Source: Paramecium octaurelia
Lineage: Eukaryota > Ciliophora > Oligohymenophorea > Peniculida > Parameciidae
Direction of reading: 5' to 3'
DNA: 64,000 nucleotides
Assembly (NCBI GenBank): GCA_905182995.1
Contig: CAJJDP010000145.1
Coordinates: 1 to 64,000 of the forward strand
Of the stretch, positions 1 through 11,555 are shown piece by piece. Numbering within the stretch: position 1 is the first letter of the stretch; each line of letters starts with the position of its first letter. Under the pieces are notes generated by a model. That model had not been told where the DNA came from and did not search any database. It was given only the letters and a program-made list of their open reading frames with translations. Position numbers and translations under genes: made by a program.

Positions 1-343
1 CTATCTACACTTTAAAAGCCAAATGATTATTTTTAATTTTGATATTTTAAGTGCCATTTTATTTATTTATTCTTACACACTTCTTTTCATTCATCATATT
101 TCAAAGTAGCCTACTCATAACCTGAATATTTATTAGAAATGTAATTTGCTCTCTCAATTCTAGATATCATACATTTTTACCTAAAATATATAAGTTATGG
201 AATTCAAGTATTTAATTGAGAAATATAATTTAATAAAAAAAGATCTTTCTTGTTATCATTTTTCTTTTCTTCTACTTATATTATATTTTTAGATTTTTCA
301 TAATCATTCAAGTTTATTTTTAATTCAATTGTAAGTATATAAA

Positions 344-1579
344 TCACATTGTAATTTCATATTTACCAAAAGGAATGTAAATCTGTTTCTCCTATCTAAA
401 TTTAAAGGCAATCAATTATTTATAATATTACATATCTTCAAAATATTGTTTACTTGCGCAATCTTAATCGCTTAACTATATGATAGCATAAACTCCCCAT
501 TCTAATAATTCTTATGAATTATTTGCGGATAACTTAAGATAACAACAATAACTTACCTAGACAATTGAATGCAATCCATTATCATTTAGATTAGGAATCA
601 AAATCTTCTCAACTCTTGCCACATAACTGGTTTGAAGTTCTCTTGAATCCAATCCATCTAATAATCTAATCCCTCTCATTTTTGTTTAAATTGGATTGGG
701 TTTTATTTATTTTTATTCACTTCTCCAGGCTTTAAAACCTAATCGAGAGAAGAGTTTTTCAGTTAATGACAATCTTAGCTGTTTATTTGATTACTCATGT
801 GTATTTTTGAGGTCTTCTTCTAATTCTTTAACTTATTCGTTTATAATTTCTTCAACCTATGGAACACCTATTTCATTATTTTCAATAGCCTCATTATTCA
901 ATTTTTAAAATGACTTAGTCAAGTCATCAATTTTTTTTTTTAATTTTTCATTCGATAATGTGTTTTCTTATTCCTTAATACATTCAATTTGATTTGAAAC
1001 TTAAAATTTTTTATGGTTACTAGTACTTTATTAGTTTTCTTTATTTTCTTAAAACTATACTCTAAGTTGCTTTTTAGAAACCTTAGACGCAGATTAATTT
1101 TGTAAAAGTTATTCGCCTTCTTCAGATTTCGAAATAATCTAATTTGCCTATTATTAAATATATTTCACTATGTTATCATCTTAATAAGTTTTTTACATAG
1201 AATTTAGAATATTTCTCATTAAGAAATCTGAATATTTCGATTTTTCTTTGCATAAGGAGTGAAACACAACTAAAATTATGATCCATAAATTATTATCTTT
1301 TAAGAGTTTTTCACCGATTTGTGTTCTGATTTCGGGAATGAATACCTAAAAAGATAGGTGTTATCGCAATATACTGGATTCTTCAGTGAGTAATTATATG
1401 GCAAGATCAAATGAATTATTCTTATTTTAAAATTCGAAAACAATCTGTGATAATTATTTTTGTATGGTATCACCTTCATAGTATTAAGGATGTTTTTTTG
1501 TAAGTTTAGCTGATTTATTTCCAGATCTAAGCGATTTTTTAAACAAAATATCGCTATTGCTCTTCCCCTGTTCAAACAT
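344..1579 (-). CDS. unrecognised 411-residue protein
   Basis: One frame read with TAA/TAG as glutamine is open from the ATG at 1579 to the TGA at 344-346, and 1236 bp divides by three. The protein is rich in Lys, Glu, Gln and Ser. A charged region around residues 190-265 looks helical or coiled, and the C-terminal quarter is more hydrophobic. I recognise no domain. A GTAAG sequence near 553 could start a 24-bp intron ending AAG; that length is a multiple of three, so the frame holds either way. The divergent ubiquitin-like gene starts 190 bp away. Confidence 0.7.
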
Positions 1580-1769
1580 AAATTTAAATACAAATAATAT
1601 AACAAAATACGAAAAAAATACGAAAAATAATTTTCCAAAATTGATGATGATAGTGAGATTATTTACTCATCCAGTATTACGAAGGAATTGTATATAATAT
1701 AACGTATTTATCTATATCTTCAAATATATACAATTATTAATTATTTTAATTCTAATAGAAATCAAAGAA

Positions 1770-2240
1770 ATGCAGCTTTTAATATCAACCCTAACAGGAA
1801 AAACTATTGCCATCCCTTTCGAGCCATCAGATAATATAAGAATGGTTAAACTTAAAATACAAGAATCAGAAGGCATTCCTTTTAATTAGTAAAGGATACT
1901 TATGGAAACATCTGAATTAGATGACAATAAAACCTTATCCCTCTTAATTGAAAACAATACAATTTTGAAATTATTATTAAGATTGAAAGGAGGTGGGTAA
2001 GTGTTTGTCAAAGCAATGTCAGGAAAAACTATTACAATAACAACGGAATACGATAAAACTATTGGAGAACTTAAAAAAATGATCTATGAAAAAATTGGAA
2101 TCCCACCACAACAATAAAAACTGATATTTGCGGGAAAAGTATTAGATGATAGCAAAAAAATGGAAGATTATAATATTCAAAAAGAATCTACAATTCATAT
2201 GACAGAAAGATTAAAAGGTGGAGTTTCAGACATAATTTGA
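1770..2240 (+). CDS. diverged tandem double-ubiquitin protein
   Basis: The 156-residue product is two head-to-tail ubiquitin-like units plus a short tail. Unit 1 (about residues 1-76) begins [12 protein letters not shown] and ends LRLKGG. Its Lys48 position is Ser and its Lys63 position is Asn, and the Ile44-patch segment has changed (ILMETSE). Unit 2 has no initial Met ([12 protein letters not shown]) but keeps the LIFAGK Lys48 segment and the QKEST Lys63 segment. It ends LKGG followed by VSDII, so cleavage would be needed to expose Gly-Gly. Polyubiquitin precursors are processed by deubiquitinases to free monomers; here I infer a specialised modifier or a decaying polyubiquitin copy. No intron is needed and the stop is TGA. 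Confidence 0.9.
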
Positions 2241-2805
2241 CTAATCTAAAGATTAGATTATTAGTATTAATAATATAATTCATTTTAATAAGATACATAT
2301 TCTATATTTTGAAAACTTACATAAATGAATCTAAATTTTTTCTGATATTTTTTTTCATAATAAGAATATTATTTAAAATTGCAATTCATCAATTGTTCCT
2401 TAGATGTATTTTTTTCCAAAGGGACTTAATTTTCATTCTTAATTTAAGAGCAAATTAAAATATACAGTATTTTAATAAGAAATATAATAAAATTCAGAAT
2501 CATTATTTTAAATGAAATTGCGTTATTATAGAGAAAAAGCTAAAGGTGACTTGTAAAACCAGGTTTATTTGGTTTTAAAAGGAGACTAAATATTATATGT
2601 GAATTAATTTGTATAATTTTTCTAAAAGTAAATTTCTATTACAAAATACAATATACCCTTGAAATGATTAAATTTATTATAATTTTTAAACCTATCTCTA
2701 TCCATATAAAATAGAAAAGTATTTATTAAGTTGGAGTTTAAATTTAAAAACTACAATGTATAGACTTAATTCTAATTTCTAAAATAGATAAATATAGTGA
2801 TAAAA
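2241..2805. other. intergenic, no supported gene
   Basis: AT-rich sequence. A minus-strand frame is open across about 2440-3003, but its composition is plain and with only one stop codon such lengths arise by chance. Confidence 0.4.
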
Positions 2806-4190
2806 ATGATGTCTTAAATATGATTTATAAACAAATCAAAACTCATACTTTAACAATAAGTTTGATGCCGCTTAATAGTGCTGTAACAGCAAGTCCGTAT
2901 ACAAATCTATCGTCTCTATTCTGCAGACAGGAACAGAAAATCGTCAAGGATGGAAAACCAATGCCTGCACATAAATAAAGAGGCATGATGGTCTGGTATT
3001 TGTAATTCAAAGAGAGTTTGTGGTTAAAATATTCATTAATTTTTGGATTTTAATTGGAGAATATCCAATCCCCTTTGTCTATGGTGCAATCAAGTATTCC
3101 TTCATAAGATTTACTATAAAGTTATTGATATTATTGATATATTTATGATTTTTAATTTAGCAATTCCTTTGATATCACATATGAATTTACATTTCGAATT
3201 TCATCGTCGCATGTTCTCATTTAGGAATAGTATTAATATGTCAAATACATTCCATATGTGAGAAAGAGGGCATGTCTGACAGTAATTTTATAATCAATGC
3301 TAAACGCTTATAAATTGTCAATTAGTTTGATGGATTTCATTAAAAAAATTAATAATATATTTTTTAATTCATTTCTATTTGATGAGAGGAGGATCAAATA
3401 GACAACTTTAGAAGCTAGACGTGTGTCTTGTAAATATTAAAAATCATTGTTGATTATTGGATTGGAATTATGCTGGATATATATATATATAGTACAAGCA
3501 TTTGTTAAGGATTATATATTGGAGTGTAGTAGAGAAAATTCGAATACAAGATAACATAATCTGGTGCTTCTTAAACTGAAATTTAATAATGTGTTTATCA
3601 AGATGGAATGATTTCATAACACTTAAACATGATAGCTCTGTTCCCCATTCAACTTATATTTATTTTTAGACATATATAGTTGAATTTTTAGGAGCATGAA
3701 TAGAAACGATGTTTAACGCTATTCTCAGATCTTGAGTTAATTGCTGAAGTAATTTCACTCCACAGCACCCAATTAATTGATAGAGTTTAACAATCTTTAT
3801 ACTTTCTTCAAGAGACCAAGGAGATACGTTAATTTAGGGATCCAATTAATTAAGATAATACTCTCTGACCTGCTTTCCCAATTAGTTTTCAAAAAGTACT
3901 TTCAAACAAAAAATAAAGCCCTTCATAATAAATAAATTATCGTTCACATTAGAAATTATACTCAAATTTATAAAATAATTTTCTGATTTTTAATAGCGCA
4001 AATCATATCCAACTCTTTGCAAAATGGGGTGATTTAACCATAATTTATTTTAGTTAATTAGATAGGAATGTGGAAATCATAAATCATTTTAACAGACGAG
4101 TTCAACTTGCAAGAACTATTGTAAATTATAAGAAACGAGCAGAGGTAATCTCGAAAGTGTAGTGTATTGATTATACATATTAAATAAATT
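2806..4190 (+). pseudogene. remains of a multi-pass membrane-protein gene
   Basis: Several stretches look coding but lie in different frames. The segment at 2806-3147 contains QTGTENRQGWKTNA and a hydrophobic run near its end. The segment at 3283-3590 contains LEARRVSCKYQKSLL. The segment at 3409-3868 contains FQEHEQKRCLTLFSDLELIA and ends at TGA 3866-3868. A segment near 4075-4160 contains INHFNRRVQLARTI. I could not place tiny introns joining them all, and no start codon opens the first. I read this as a frameshifted, decaying gene for a membrane protein with a soluble C-terminal part; a gene with several unplaced introns is the alternative. The family is not recognised. Confidence 0.45.
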
Positions 4191-4200
4191 ATAATTAATA

Positions 4201-5601
4201 ATGAATACTCTAGATCAGGTAATTGAGAATAGCATAAAAATGGGTAAATTTTAAAATATAGTACTCTGTATTATTTCAATGATTGATTTTGCAGACGGAA
4301 TTGAGAAAACCTTGATTGGGACTCTTTAATCAATATTGAAAAACGAATGGGATTTAAATGATCTTGATATATCACTAATGACAAGTTTATATTTTATAGG
4401 GATTGTTTGTGGTACCTTATTGTGTGCATTCTATGCAGATCATATCGGCAGAGCGAAAACATTACTATACTCTAGTTTATTAGCATTTTTATTACTTTTA
4501 TGGCATAGTTTTGCACTAAGTTTTGAAGAAATCGTCATCTTAAGATTTTGCTTTGGTGTAATCTTTGGGACAACTATCCCACTGGGACACGTTGTCATAA
4601 GTGAAATTGTACCAGCTAAAATAAGAGGATAAATAATGACAATAGTTGCAACAGTATTTATTATTGGAAAGATTTATTGTACAGGATTGCAGATGGTTTT
4701 TTTGGATGACTACAAATCAGGTCATTGGAGAATGTTATTAATTGTAAATAGTATTCCACTTTTTTTGTGTTTTGTCAGTTCTCTTATCTATTTAAGAGAG
4801 TCTCCAAGATATTACTTTACAAAATAAAACTATGATCAAGGTTTCTTAGAATTAGAACATATAGGAAAGGTAAACAATGGAACAGCTTATTAATTGACAG
4901 ACGAGTAAAAACAGGGTGTTCTGGAGCAATAATAATAAATAAATTAAGAATAAGAACCTATTAAGACTGTAAAGTATTTATTTTCAAGATAATACATCAA
5001 TTTTACAATAAGAATTTGGATTGTATTTATGTTAACATCTATAATTGAAACAACACTCTATTATTTAATGCCTTTTTGGTTAGGAGATACTTAGAAGGGA
5101 TTTATGGCTTAAATGTACATGATGCTTGCTGAATTGATGGCTGGAATTGTCGTGTATTTCATAATTGATAGTAAAAAAACAGGAGGTCGATCAAAATTAG
5201 TCATGATCTTATCAGTGATGATATTTGTAGCTAGCGTCGTCTTAATTATCATGTAAGATCCTTTCCTTGTTTATGGATTAACAATAATCTCTTTTTTACT
5301 TAAAGTGATGTTTACAGCAGAAATGGTTATTATGAATGAAAATTATACAACTTAATATCGGTCTATGGGAGTAGGGATGACACAAACAGTTGGCAAATTT
5401 ATGGGTGTTATTTCACCTTATTTTATTTATCCTATGTACTCAGATGACCCCTATTCTCCCTTTTATTTATACGCCGGCTGCATGATTGTTCTTGCTGTTT
5501 TGTCTGCTACTTTACCATTTGATATGACTCAAGTCGAATTGGATAATATTGAAGTGTATAAACAGAAATAAAATAAAAAATCTCTAGTTAATAGTGAATG
5601 A
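4201..5601 (+). CDS. major facilitator superfamily transporter
   Basis: A single exon of 466 residues runs from ATG 4201 to TGA 5599-5601. The product is mostly hydrophobic, consistent with 12 membrane helices split by a charged loop (about residues 215-265). The loop between helices 2 and 3 carries the MFS signature (FYADHIGRAKT, near residue 80), and ESPRYYF before the central loop is the motif typical of sugar-porter, organic-cation and SV2-like members. The family moves small organic solutes across membranes using ion gradients; the substrate here cannot be read from sequence. In-frame TAA and TAG at many positions confirm the ciliate code. Confidence 0.92.
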
Positions 5602-5655
5602 TTCCAAAATTTATATAATTTTATTATGCAAAATTAAATATTAAAAAGTAGATCT

Positions 5656-7036
5656 ATGGTCAAATAAGCAGAATCTCCAAAATATTATCAAACTATAAAA
5701 CTGAAATAGACAGTTATCATCAGCTAAGCTTTAGAATGCTTAGCTAGAAAATTAAAAGCAAAGTTAATACTTTAGGTATGATAAGATAGGAAATCAAGTT
5801 AGTGTTAATTTAGTTAAGCATCCAATGCCTAAGAATGAAACAAATATTTTCTAAATTCAACAGTGATCATTTTAAAGCCAATTTCAAATCAATGTTAAAT
5901 ATCTAGTCATGCATAAAAGTCAAATCTAAAAATTATAATCCATAAAAACTTAAGCCAAGAAAGAAATAGAAAACCCCAAAAGAAATTTTTTTAAACTACC
6001 TTCCCCAAAGAATTTTTAATGGTTCTAAAATTCATTGAGACTCAAGTACTATCAGTGTCCCTACTTAGAAGATTTAGATGCCCAAATCGAAATGGGTGGC
6101 AACAATACACATTCTTAATTGGCCTTCTTACAAACGCTTATCAATAAGAGTTATGAAAATAAATTCAATGAGCCAAGAGATTCCCCATAATTATGTTATG
6201 CCTCAGAACACATATTTAAAATGCTTCCATAATCAATAAATAGATCAAGTAGTCTCTTACTTCGCTCAAGCAGTTAAGGGAATGTTGCCAATTCTTCATA
6301 ATCCAATAATAAAATTGCAGATCCACAAATTAACAAAATTAAATCATTTTTAGAGAAAACCAAAACCTTTAAGACTACTGTAGACCAAAAAAGTTAGCTC
6401 AGACCAAGAAATTAAATATTAAAATCAAAAGTTTGTCAAAGTAAGTTAAAATAAAATTTCGTCAATTATAAAAATTGCGAAGAAAGTAAAAACAATTTGG
6501 ATTCAATGAGCCAAATATCAAAATAATAAATCTCATTTCTAATACATGTATTTATATTTATTATAATCAAGTATCATCCAGAGATAGCATTGAATCAATC
6601 TATATATTAGAATGAATATATACATATAAATTATTATTAAATCACTTTAAAGGCATATTTGCAAAAAAATGCAAAATTAACTCTAATATAAAAGATTTTC
6701 ATAGAATCTATTTAGAACACCTGCCAATATCAGAACAAGATTATAACTTTTACCATTTGTTCTGAAAATCAATTTCCTCTTTAAAATATGGTATAGGTTT
6801 TTCATGTTCCAAAATTATTAGCGAAGTGCAATATTGTTCAGTTTTAATATAAACGATTTTGGAATGAATTTAATATGATAAATTTTTATTAATACTCTTT
6901 CTGTTTTTTTCATCAATTTTTCTTTAAATTTGGTTCAATTTTGCGATCTTTCTTAATTTAAAATCGATAACAATTATTCTTCACTTTAATTTTTAAATGT
7001 TAAATCTATGAGATCAGAAGAAAAATAATTAAATGA
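5656..7036 (+). CDS. unrecognised gene, exon structure unresolved
   Basis: The best coding frame runs from ATG 5909 to TGA 7034-7036. Its first part (to about 6540) is clearly protein-like, rich in Lys, Ser, Asn and Gln with QCPYLEDLDAQIEMGG; beyond that the composition resembles AT-rich UTR. Two upstream segments in other frames (ATG 5656, containing ISQALECLARKLKAKL, and one near 5800-5990) can be joined with GT...AAG introns of 23 and 26 bp, giving one longer protein, but this is not certain. No domain is recognised. The true 3' end is probably near 6540, through an intron I could not place. Confidence 0.45.
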
Positions 7037-7558
7037 GAAAAATAGTCCTAATGTATATTTTTGCTTTAATTCATTATCTAAAATTTATCACTATAATTAA
7101 TTTACCAAAAATATTTACAATTAATAGTAATTGATTAAAAATTCTTACATGATTAAAATTATAAATAATAATTCAGTACTATTCACGTAGAATACTCTTT
7201 TTTAATAACTAGAAATTGGGAAAGTAATATGATAAATTTTCGTTCTTAGTATTTATCTATGTCTAAATATTCGGTAAATATAAATTAACTATTACTATGC
7301 AAAGCTAAAACCTTTAGATCATATATTTGTTAAATAGTTCATATTCAGGGTTTATTAATATTATTGTTTGCTTTACAAGATATTGAATGGTGAATTATCA
7401 AAATTAAATTCACCAATTTTTATTTATTTTATCTTACTTGAAACTCTCCCAAACTGATAAAATATACTGATGAATGCAGTTATCAATGCTAAGATGGATA
7501 GCCTTTTAGCAGTGTAAGTAAATGTCTTTAAAATCAGTAAAATTACTGCCTTAATAAT
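7037..7558. other. AT-rich intergenic stretch
   Basis: I see no convincing gene. Sequence near 7440-7520 might be the far edge of the transposon relic that follows. Confidence 0.3.
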
Positions 7559-8841
7559 TTGAAATGAAGTACTTAAGATAATACGTTTATTTGGATGAAA
7601 TATTGATGAGGATAAAAATTAGAAAAAATTAAAAACGTTATAACTATTTTTATATATTAAAAAAATAAATAAAAACCGTTAAATAAGTTTAATAAACTCA
7701 TTTAATCTTCGCAGATTTCAACTCAAATATTATTAATATTACTAAAGTATAAATGAATTTTCATATAATTTTAAATTTCAAGTTAATCTATTGAAAGTGT
7801 ATAATGTCAGTAACATAATTGAATTTTATTGACTTTATACATAGTTTCTATTTGTGTTAAGATAAATATTTTTATATGATGAAAAGAAATTTGTCTTTAC
7901 ACAATGAATTTTCTAACATAAAGAACATTTTTTTGAATAGTTATTTTAATTAGGTAAACATTAGGGTGAAAAAGATATTTATCTTTACAATCAATATAAC
8001 TTGGCTATTATTCTAACTCCATCATCGATGCCAAATTTGTTATGAATTGAAACAACCAAAATAATTAGAAAAAGCAGAGAAATAAAGAATGTATAATTTC
8101 CACCAAAACATAATTTAAAATCTGAAGAAGCTAAAACTTTATTTTATCAAGCAGCATCATTTCCTGTTTAAATAGTAAAAGAAAGATTTCAAAAAATATA
8201 TATGGCTGATTGAATAAGGTTTGGATTATTAAAAATAATTGACAAATGATTAGCAAACTAACTTAGATTGGTTGCACTAGAACTTACATTTCAGAATTCA
8301 AAAACCAATACTGTGATTTTTCTAAAGAAAGTAAATTATGTCTCTTTTAAAACAATCCAATAAAAATTAAAGATTTGTGACTTTACTTTTCGTCAAACAA
8401 TAAAAAGAAGTTAAGCCTAATATTTTCCCTAAAATAGAAAACATATCTAATAAAAGTTATTCGTCTATACATAAATGAAACGACTTTTCTCGCAAGACCT
8501 GTCATCCAAAAAGTTAGTAACTGTTTGAGAACACAAAATGTATAAAATTATTCGAAAATAAAATAACTCCAATGTCATTGGAGCCATTGGATAAAGTAAT
8601 TTACATACTTTCAAGTTTTATTGGTAGAGCCAATCAATTTATTTTGGCCAATTTATGATAGGTTTGATCAATAAAGCTATTGAATTTTATAAAAATTAGA
8701 AATTTGTAGTAAGTATGGATAACAGTTCAATTCATCACTGTAAATTTATATTTAAATTATAGTTTATTTCTTCCTCCATATAACCCAACAATATATCCAA
8801 TTTAAAGAAATTTGGTATATGTTGAAATAATTAGATTATAA
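7559..8841 (+). repeat. direct duplication A, first copy (artefact likely)
   Basis: These 1283 bases recur at 8843-10125 with an offset of exactly 1284, with no difference wherever I compared, and the copies are separated by one N at 8842. Two overlapping contig ends joined by a placeholder N explain this better than a biological tandem repeat. Confidence 0.9.
8020..8841 (+). pseudogene. Tc1/mariner-IS630-type transposase relic (truncated copy)
   Basis: Same element as at 9304-10452, seen in the first copy of duplication A and cut by the N at 8842. It carries the segment with YINETTF near 8468-8488 and SMDNSSIHH near 8714-8740, in different frames, but lacks the C-terminal part because the copy stops. 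Confidence 0.6.
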
Positions 8842-8842
8842 N
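8842..8842. other. single N assembly join
   Basis: One ambiguous base between the two copies of duplication A. Confidence 0.95.
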
Positions 8843-10125
8843 TTGAAATGAAGTACTTAAGATAATACGTTTATTTGGATGAAATATTGATGAGGATAAA
8901 AATTAGAAAAAATTAAAAACGTTATAACTATTTTTATATATTAAAAAAATAAATAAAAACCGTTAAATAAGTTTAATAAACTCATTTAATCTTCGCAGAT
9001 TTCAACTCAAATATTATTAATATTACTAAAGTATAAATGAATTTTCATATAATTTTAAATTTCAAGTTAATCTATTGAAAGTGTATAATGTCAGTAACAT
9101 AATTGAATTTTATTGACTTTATACATAGTTTCTATTTGTGTTAAGATAAATATTTTTATATGATGAAAAGAAATTTGTCTTTACACAATGAATTTTCTAA
9201 CATAAAGAACATTTTTTTGAATAGTTATTTTAATTAGGTAAACATTAGGGTGAAAAAGATATTTATCTTTACAATCAATATAACTTGGCTATTATTCTAA
9301 CTCCATCATCGATGCCAAATTTGTTATGAATTGAAACAACCAAAATAATTAGAAAAAGCAGAGAAATAAAGAATGTATAATTTCCACCAAAACATAATTT
9401 AAAATCTGAAGAAGCTAAAACTTTATTTTATCAAGCAGCATCATTTCCTGTTTAAATAGTAAAAGAAAGATTTCAAAAAATATATATGGCTGATTGAATA
9501 AGGTTTGGATTATTAAAAATAATTGACAAATGATTAGCAAACTAACTTAGATTGGTTGCACTAGAACTTACATTTCAGAATTCAAAAACCAATACTGTGA
9601 TTTTTCTAAAGAAAGTAAATTATGTCTCTTTTAAAACAATCCAATAAAAATTAAAGATTTGTGACTTTACTTTTCGTCAAACAATAAAAAGAAGTTAAGC
9701 CTAATATTTTCCCTAAAATAGAAAACATATCTAATAAAAGTTATTCGTCTATACATAAATGAAACGACTTTTCTCGCAAGACCTGTCATCCAAAAAGTTA
9801 GTAACTGTTTGAGAACACAAAATGTATAAAATTATTCGAAAATAAAATAACTCCAATGTCATTGGAGCCATTGGATAAAGTAATTTACATACTTTCAAGT
9901 TTTATTGGTAGAGCCAATCAATTTATTTTGGCCAATTTATGATAGGTTTGATCAATAAAGCTATTGAATTTTATAAAAATTAGAAATTTGTAGTAAGTAT
10001 GGATAACAGTTCAATTCATCACTGTAAATTTATATTTAAATTATAGTTTATTTCTTCCTCCATATAACCCAACAATATATCCAATTTAAAGAAATTTGGT
10101 ATATGTTGAAATAATTAGATTATAA
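8843..10125 (+). repeat. direct duplication A, second copy
   Basis: Matches 7559-8841. This copy continues into unique downstream sequence, so it is the one to keep when the locus is read. Confidence 0.9.
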
Positions 10126-10452
10126 AAGTCACCAATAAATGAGTTTAAATTATAGAGAGAAATCCAAAAGTTCTTAAAATGTATAAGTCAATTAACTATT
10201 AATTCAAAATATAAGAACTAGATTCTTAAAACTTTAGGATAACTGTTTAAGAATTAATGGAAAGTTTGTCCACTACATAATGTATTAGGATCTTTAGATC
10301 ATATTGCTTCTTAAAATTTAAAGATTTCAGCAGAAAAAATTATTGATATAATAACAGGGTAAAAAAAAATTTAGGATAATGGTTTATTAGATATATTGAG
10401 TTTGAAATTGAAAAATTATCAAATTTAAAATTTGTTGATAAATAAAAAATGA
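9304..10452 (+). pseudogene. Tc1/mariner-IS630-type transposase, degenerate
   Basis: Three blocks of the DDE transposase fold are visible in order but in different frames. YINETTF near 9752 matches the first catalytic block (usually D-E-S-F, here Asn in place of Asp). SMDNSSIHH near 9998-10024 matches the second Asp block. FLPPYNPTIYPI at 10051 matches the third block, after which one frame stays open for 134 codons to TGA 10450-10452. An upstream segment with KSEEAKTLFYQAASFP may be the DNA-binding or linker part. A GTA...TAG sequence sits just before the third block, but removing it does not restore the frame, so at least two true frameshifts exist. I infer a dead transposon remnant. I did not find terminal inverted repeats. 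Confidence 0.7.
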
Positions 10453-10528
10453 TAGAGTCTTAATATATGATTCTCCTTAAAAGGATTATTAAATTAAATA
10501 TAGAAATGTTATCAAAAACAGGAGTGAA

Positions 10529-11554
10529 ATAAAATAAATAATTGAGTAATTAAATTTTTTGATCGATTGTTATTCCTATAAAATTTAATAAAACTTAAAT
10601 TCAATCTAATAAGTTATGGATGTATTGAAACTACATAATATTTAAGTAGACTCTTTGAAGGTCCCTAGGGTAAATTGTTTTGTTTCCTCATCATCTTTTC
10701 CAGTTTTATATCAAAACCAAAAAGTTTCAAAAAATAGGAATTTTGTATTTTAAATTCCACTAATGTAAGCCTTTCGATACTGAGATATAGTAAATTTTTT
10801 GCTTCAGGAACTATGTTTAACAAATACTCAACAGCTACTTCAATCACACATTTTTATATTTTATATATTTACTATAAATTATGTATTATTAAAATCCATA
10901 AATCTAGATCTTTAATTATTGCAAAATTTTCTTTAGGAAGAGAGGATATGATTTAACAAGATAAGACGTCAATTAAATTAATTAATTCCTTCGCTATCAG
11001 CATATTTTGATTATTGATGAAAGGGAAATATGTGCCAAATTGGATGAAGTCTAAATGGGTGTACTGCTTAAATTGCAACTAAGTATATATTTAGGCAAGA
11101 TTCCGATTCAATAAAAATTTGGGGAATTTAATCAAAAATTCCGAATAAGGAATGGATTATTAATTTATTAGATCGAAAAAGTACAAATAAGAGTAAAAGT
11201 GCGATGAAATTGTTTACATTAGAATAGTAAAATATAAGAATTGTAGTTATCAATTGGAAAAGTCAAGTGTGAAAAGATTCCACCGAATTGCTAAAGAGAA
11301 ACAATTGGAAGAACAATAATCTAGAAAGAATTTGAAGAAAATAAATTTCGAGAATAAGACGGATCGCAGTCACAAACTTATTTAGGAATGTTAAAAAGAC
11401 TTTTAATTGATTGAAGATAGGATTAAAGATATTATTAGTAATTGAAATAGCCTTTGAGGTCATAAAAATTGATAAAAAAATTTATTAAATACATAAATAA
11501 TTCTTCCTTCCTTGTATTATTTTCAATCTTTACTGTTATTTTCTGAAGGTAAAT
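10529..11554 (+). repeat. direct duplication B, first copy
   Basis: 1026 bases repeated at 11556-12581 with constant offset 1027 and a single N at 11555 between. No difference was seen where compared. Most likely overlapping contig ends. Confidence 0.9.
10616..11445 (+). CDS. unrecognised gene, 5' end unresolved (copy 1)
   Basis: The well-supported part is exon 10908-11060, a 34-bp intron 11061-11094 (GTA...TAG) and exon 11095-11445 ending at TGA. The exons encode ILIIDEREICAKLDEVQMG and then a highly charged helical tail (KEKQLEEQQSRKNLKK). A 25-bp GTA...TAG intron at 10883-10907 would join it to an upstream exon, and a frame from ATG 10616 with a 26-bp intron at 10765-10790 may be the beginning, but those two do not combine in frame. 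An intronless reading from ATG 11017 is the alternative. No family is recognised. It lies just downstream of the transposase relic and could be an element passenger or simply the next gene. Confidence 0.5.
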
Positions 11555-11555
11555 N
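11555..11555. other. single N assembly join
   Basis: One ambiguous base between the copies of duplication B. Confidence 0.95.

Noticed and set aside
1300..1638. Standard-code minus-strand frame of 112 codons
   Set aside because: It overlaps the real minus-strand gene in another frame; the real frame is far longer once TAA/TAG are read as Gln.
2440..3003. Minus-strand open frame of about 188 codons
   Set aside because: With TGA as the only stop and about 75% AT, such lengths occur by chance, and the composition is not protein-like.
10665..10847. Minus-strand frame that looks protein-like, repeated at 11692-11874
   Set aside because: Duplicate gap copies explain the repetition. It lies antisense to a plausible plus-strand exon; I could not exclude it fully but it has no ATG and no intron support.
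11263..11463. Minus-strand frame of 66 codons, repeated at 12290-12490
   Set aside because: It is antisense to the charged C-terminal exon of the plus-strand gene, which has a better composition and a proper stop.
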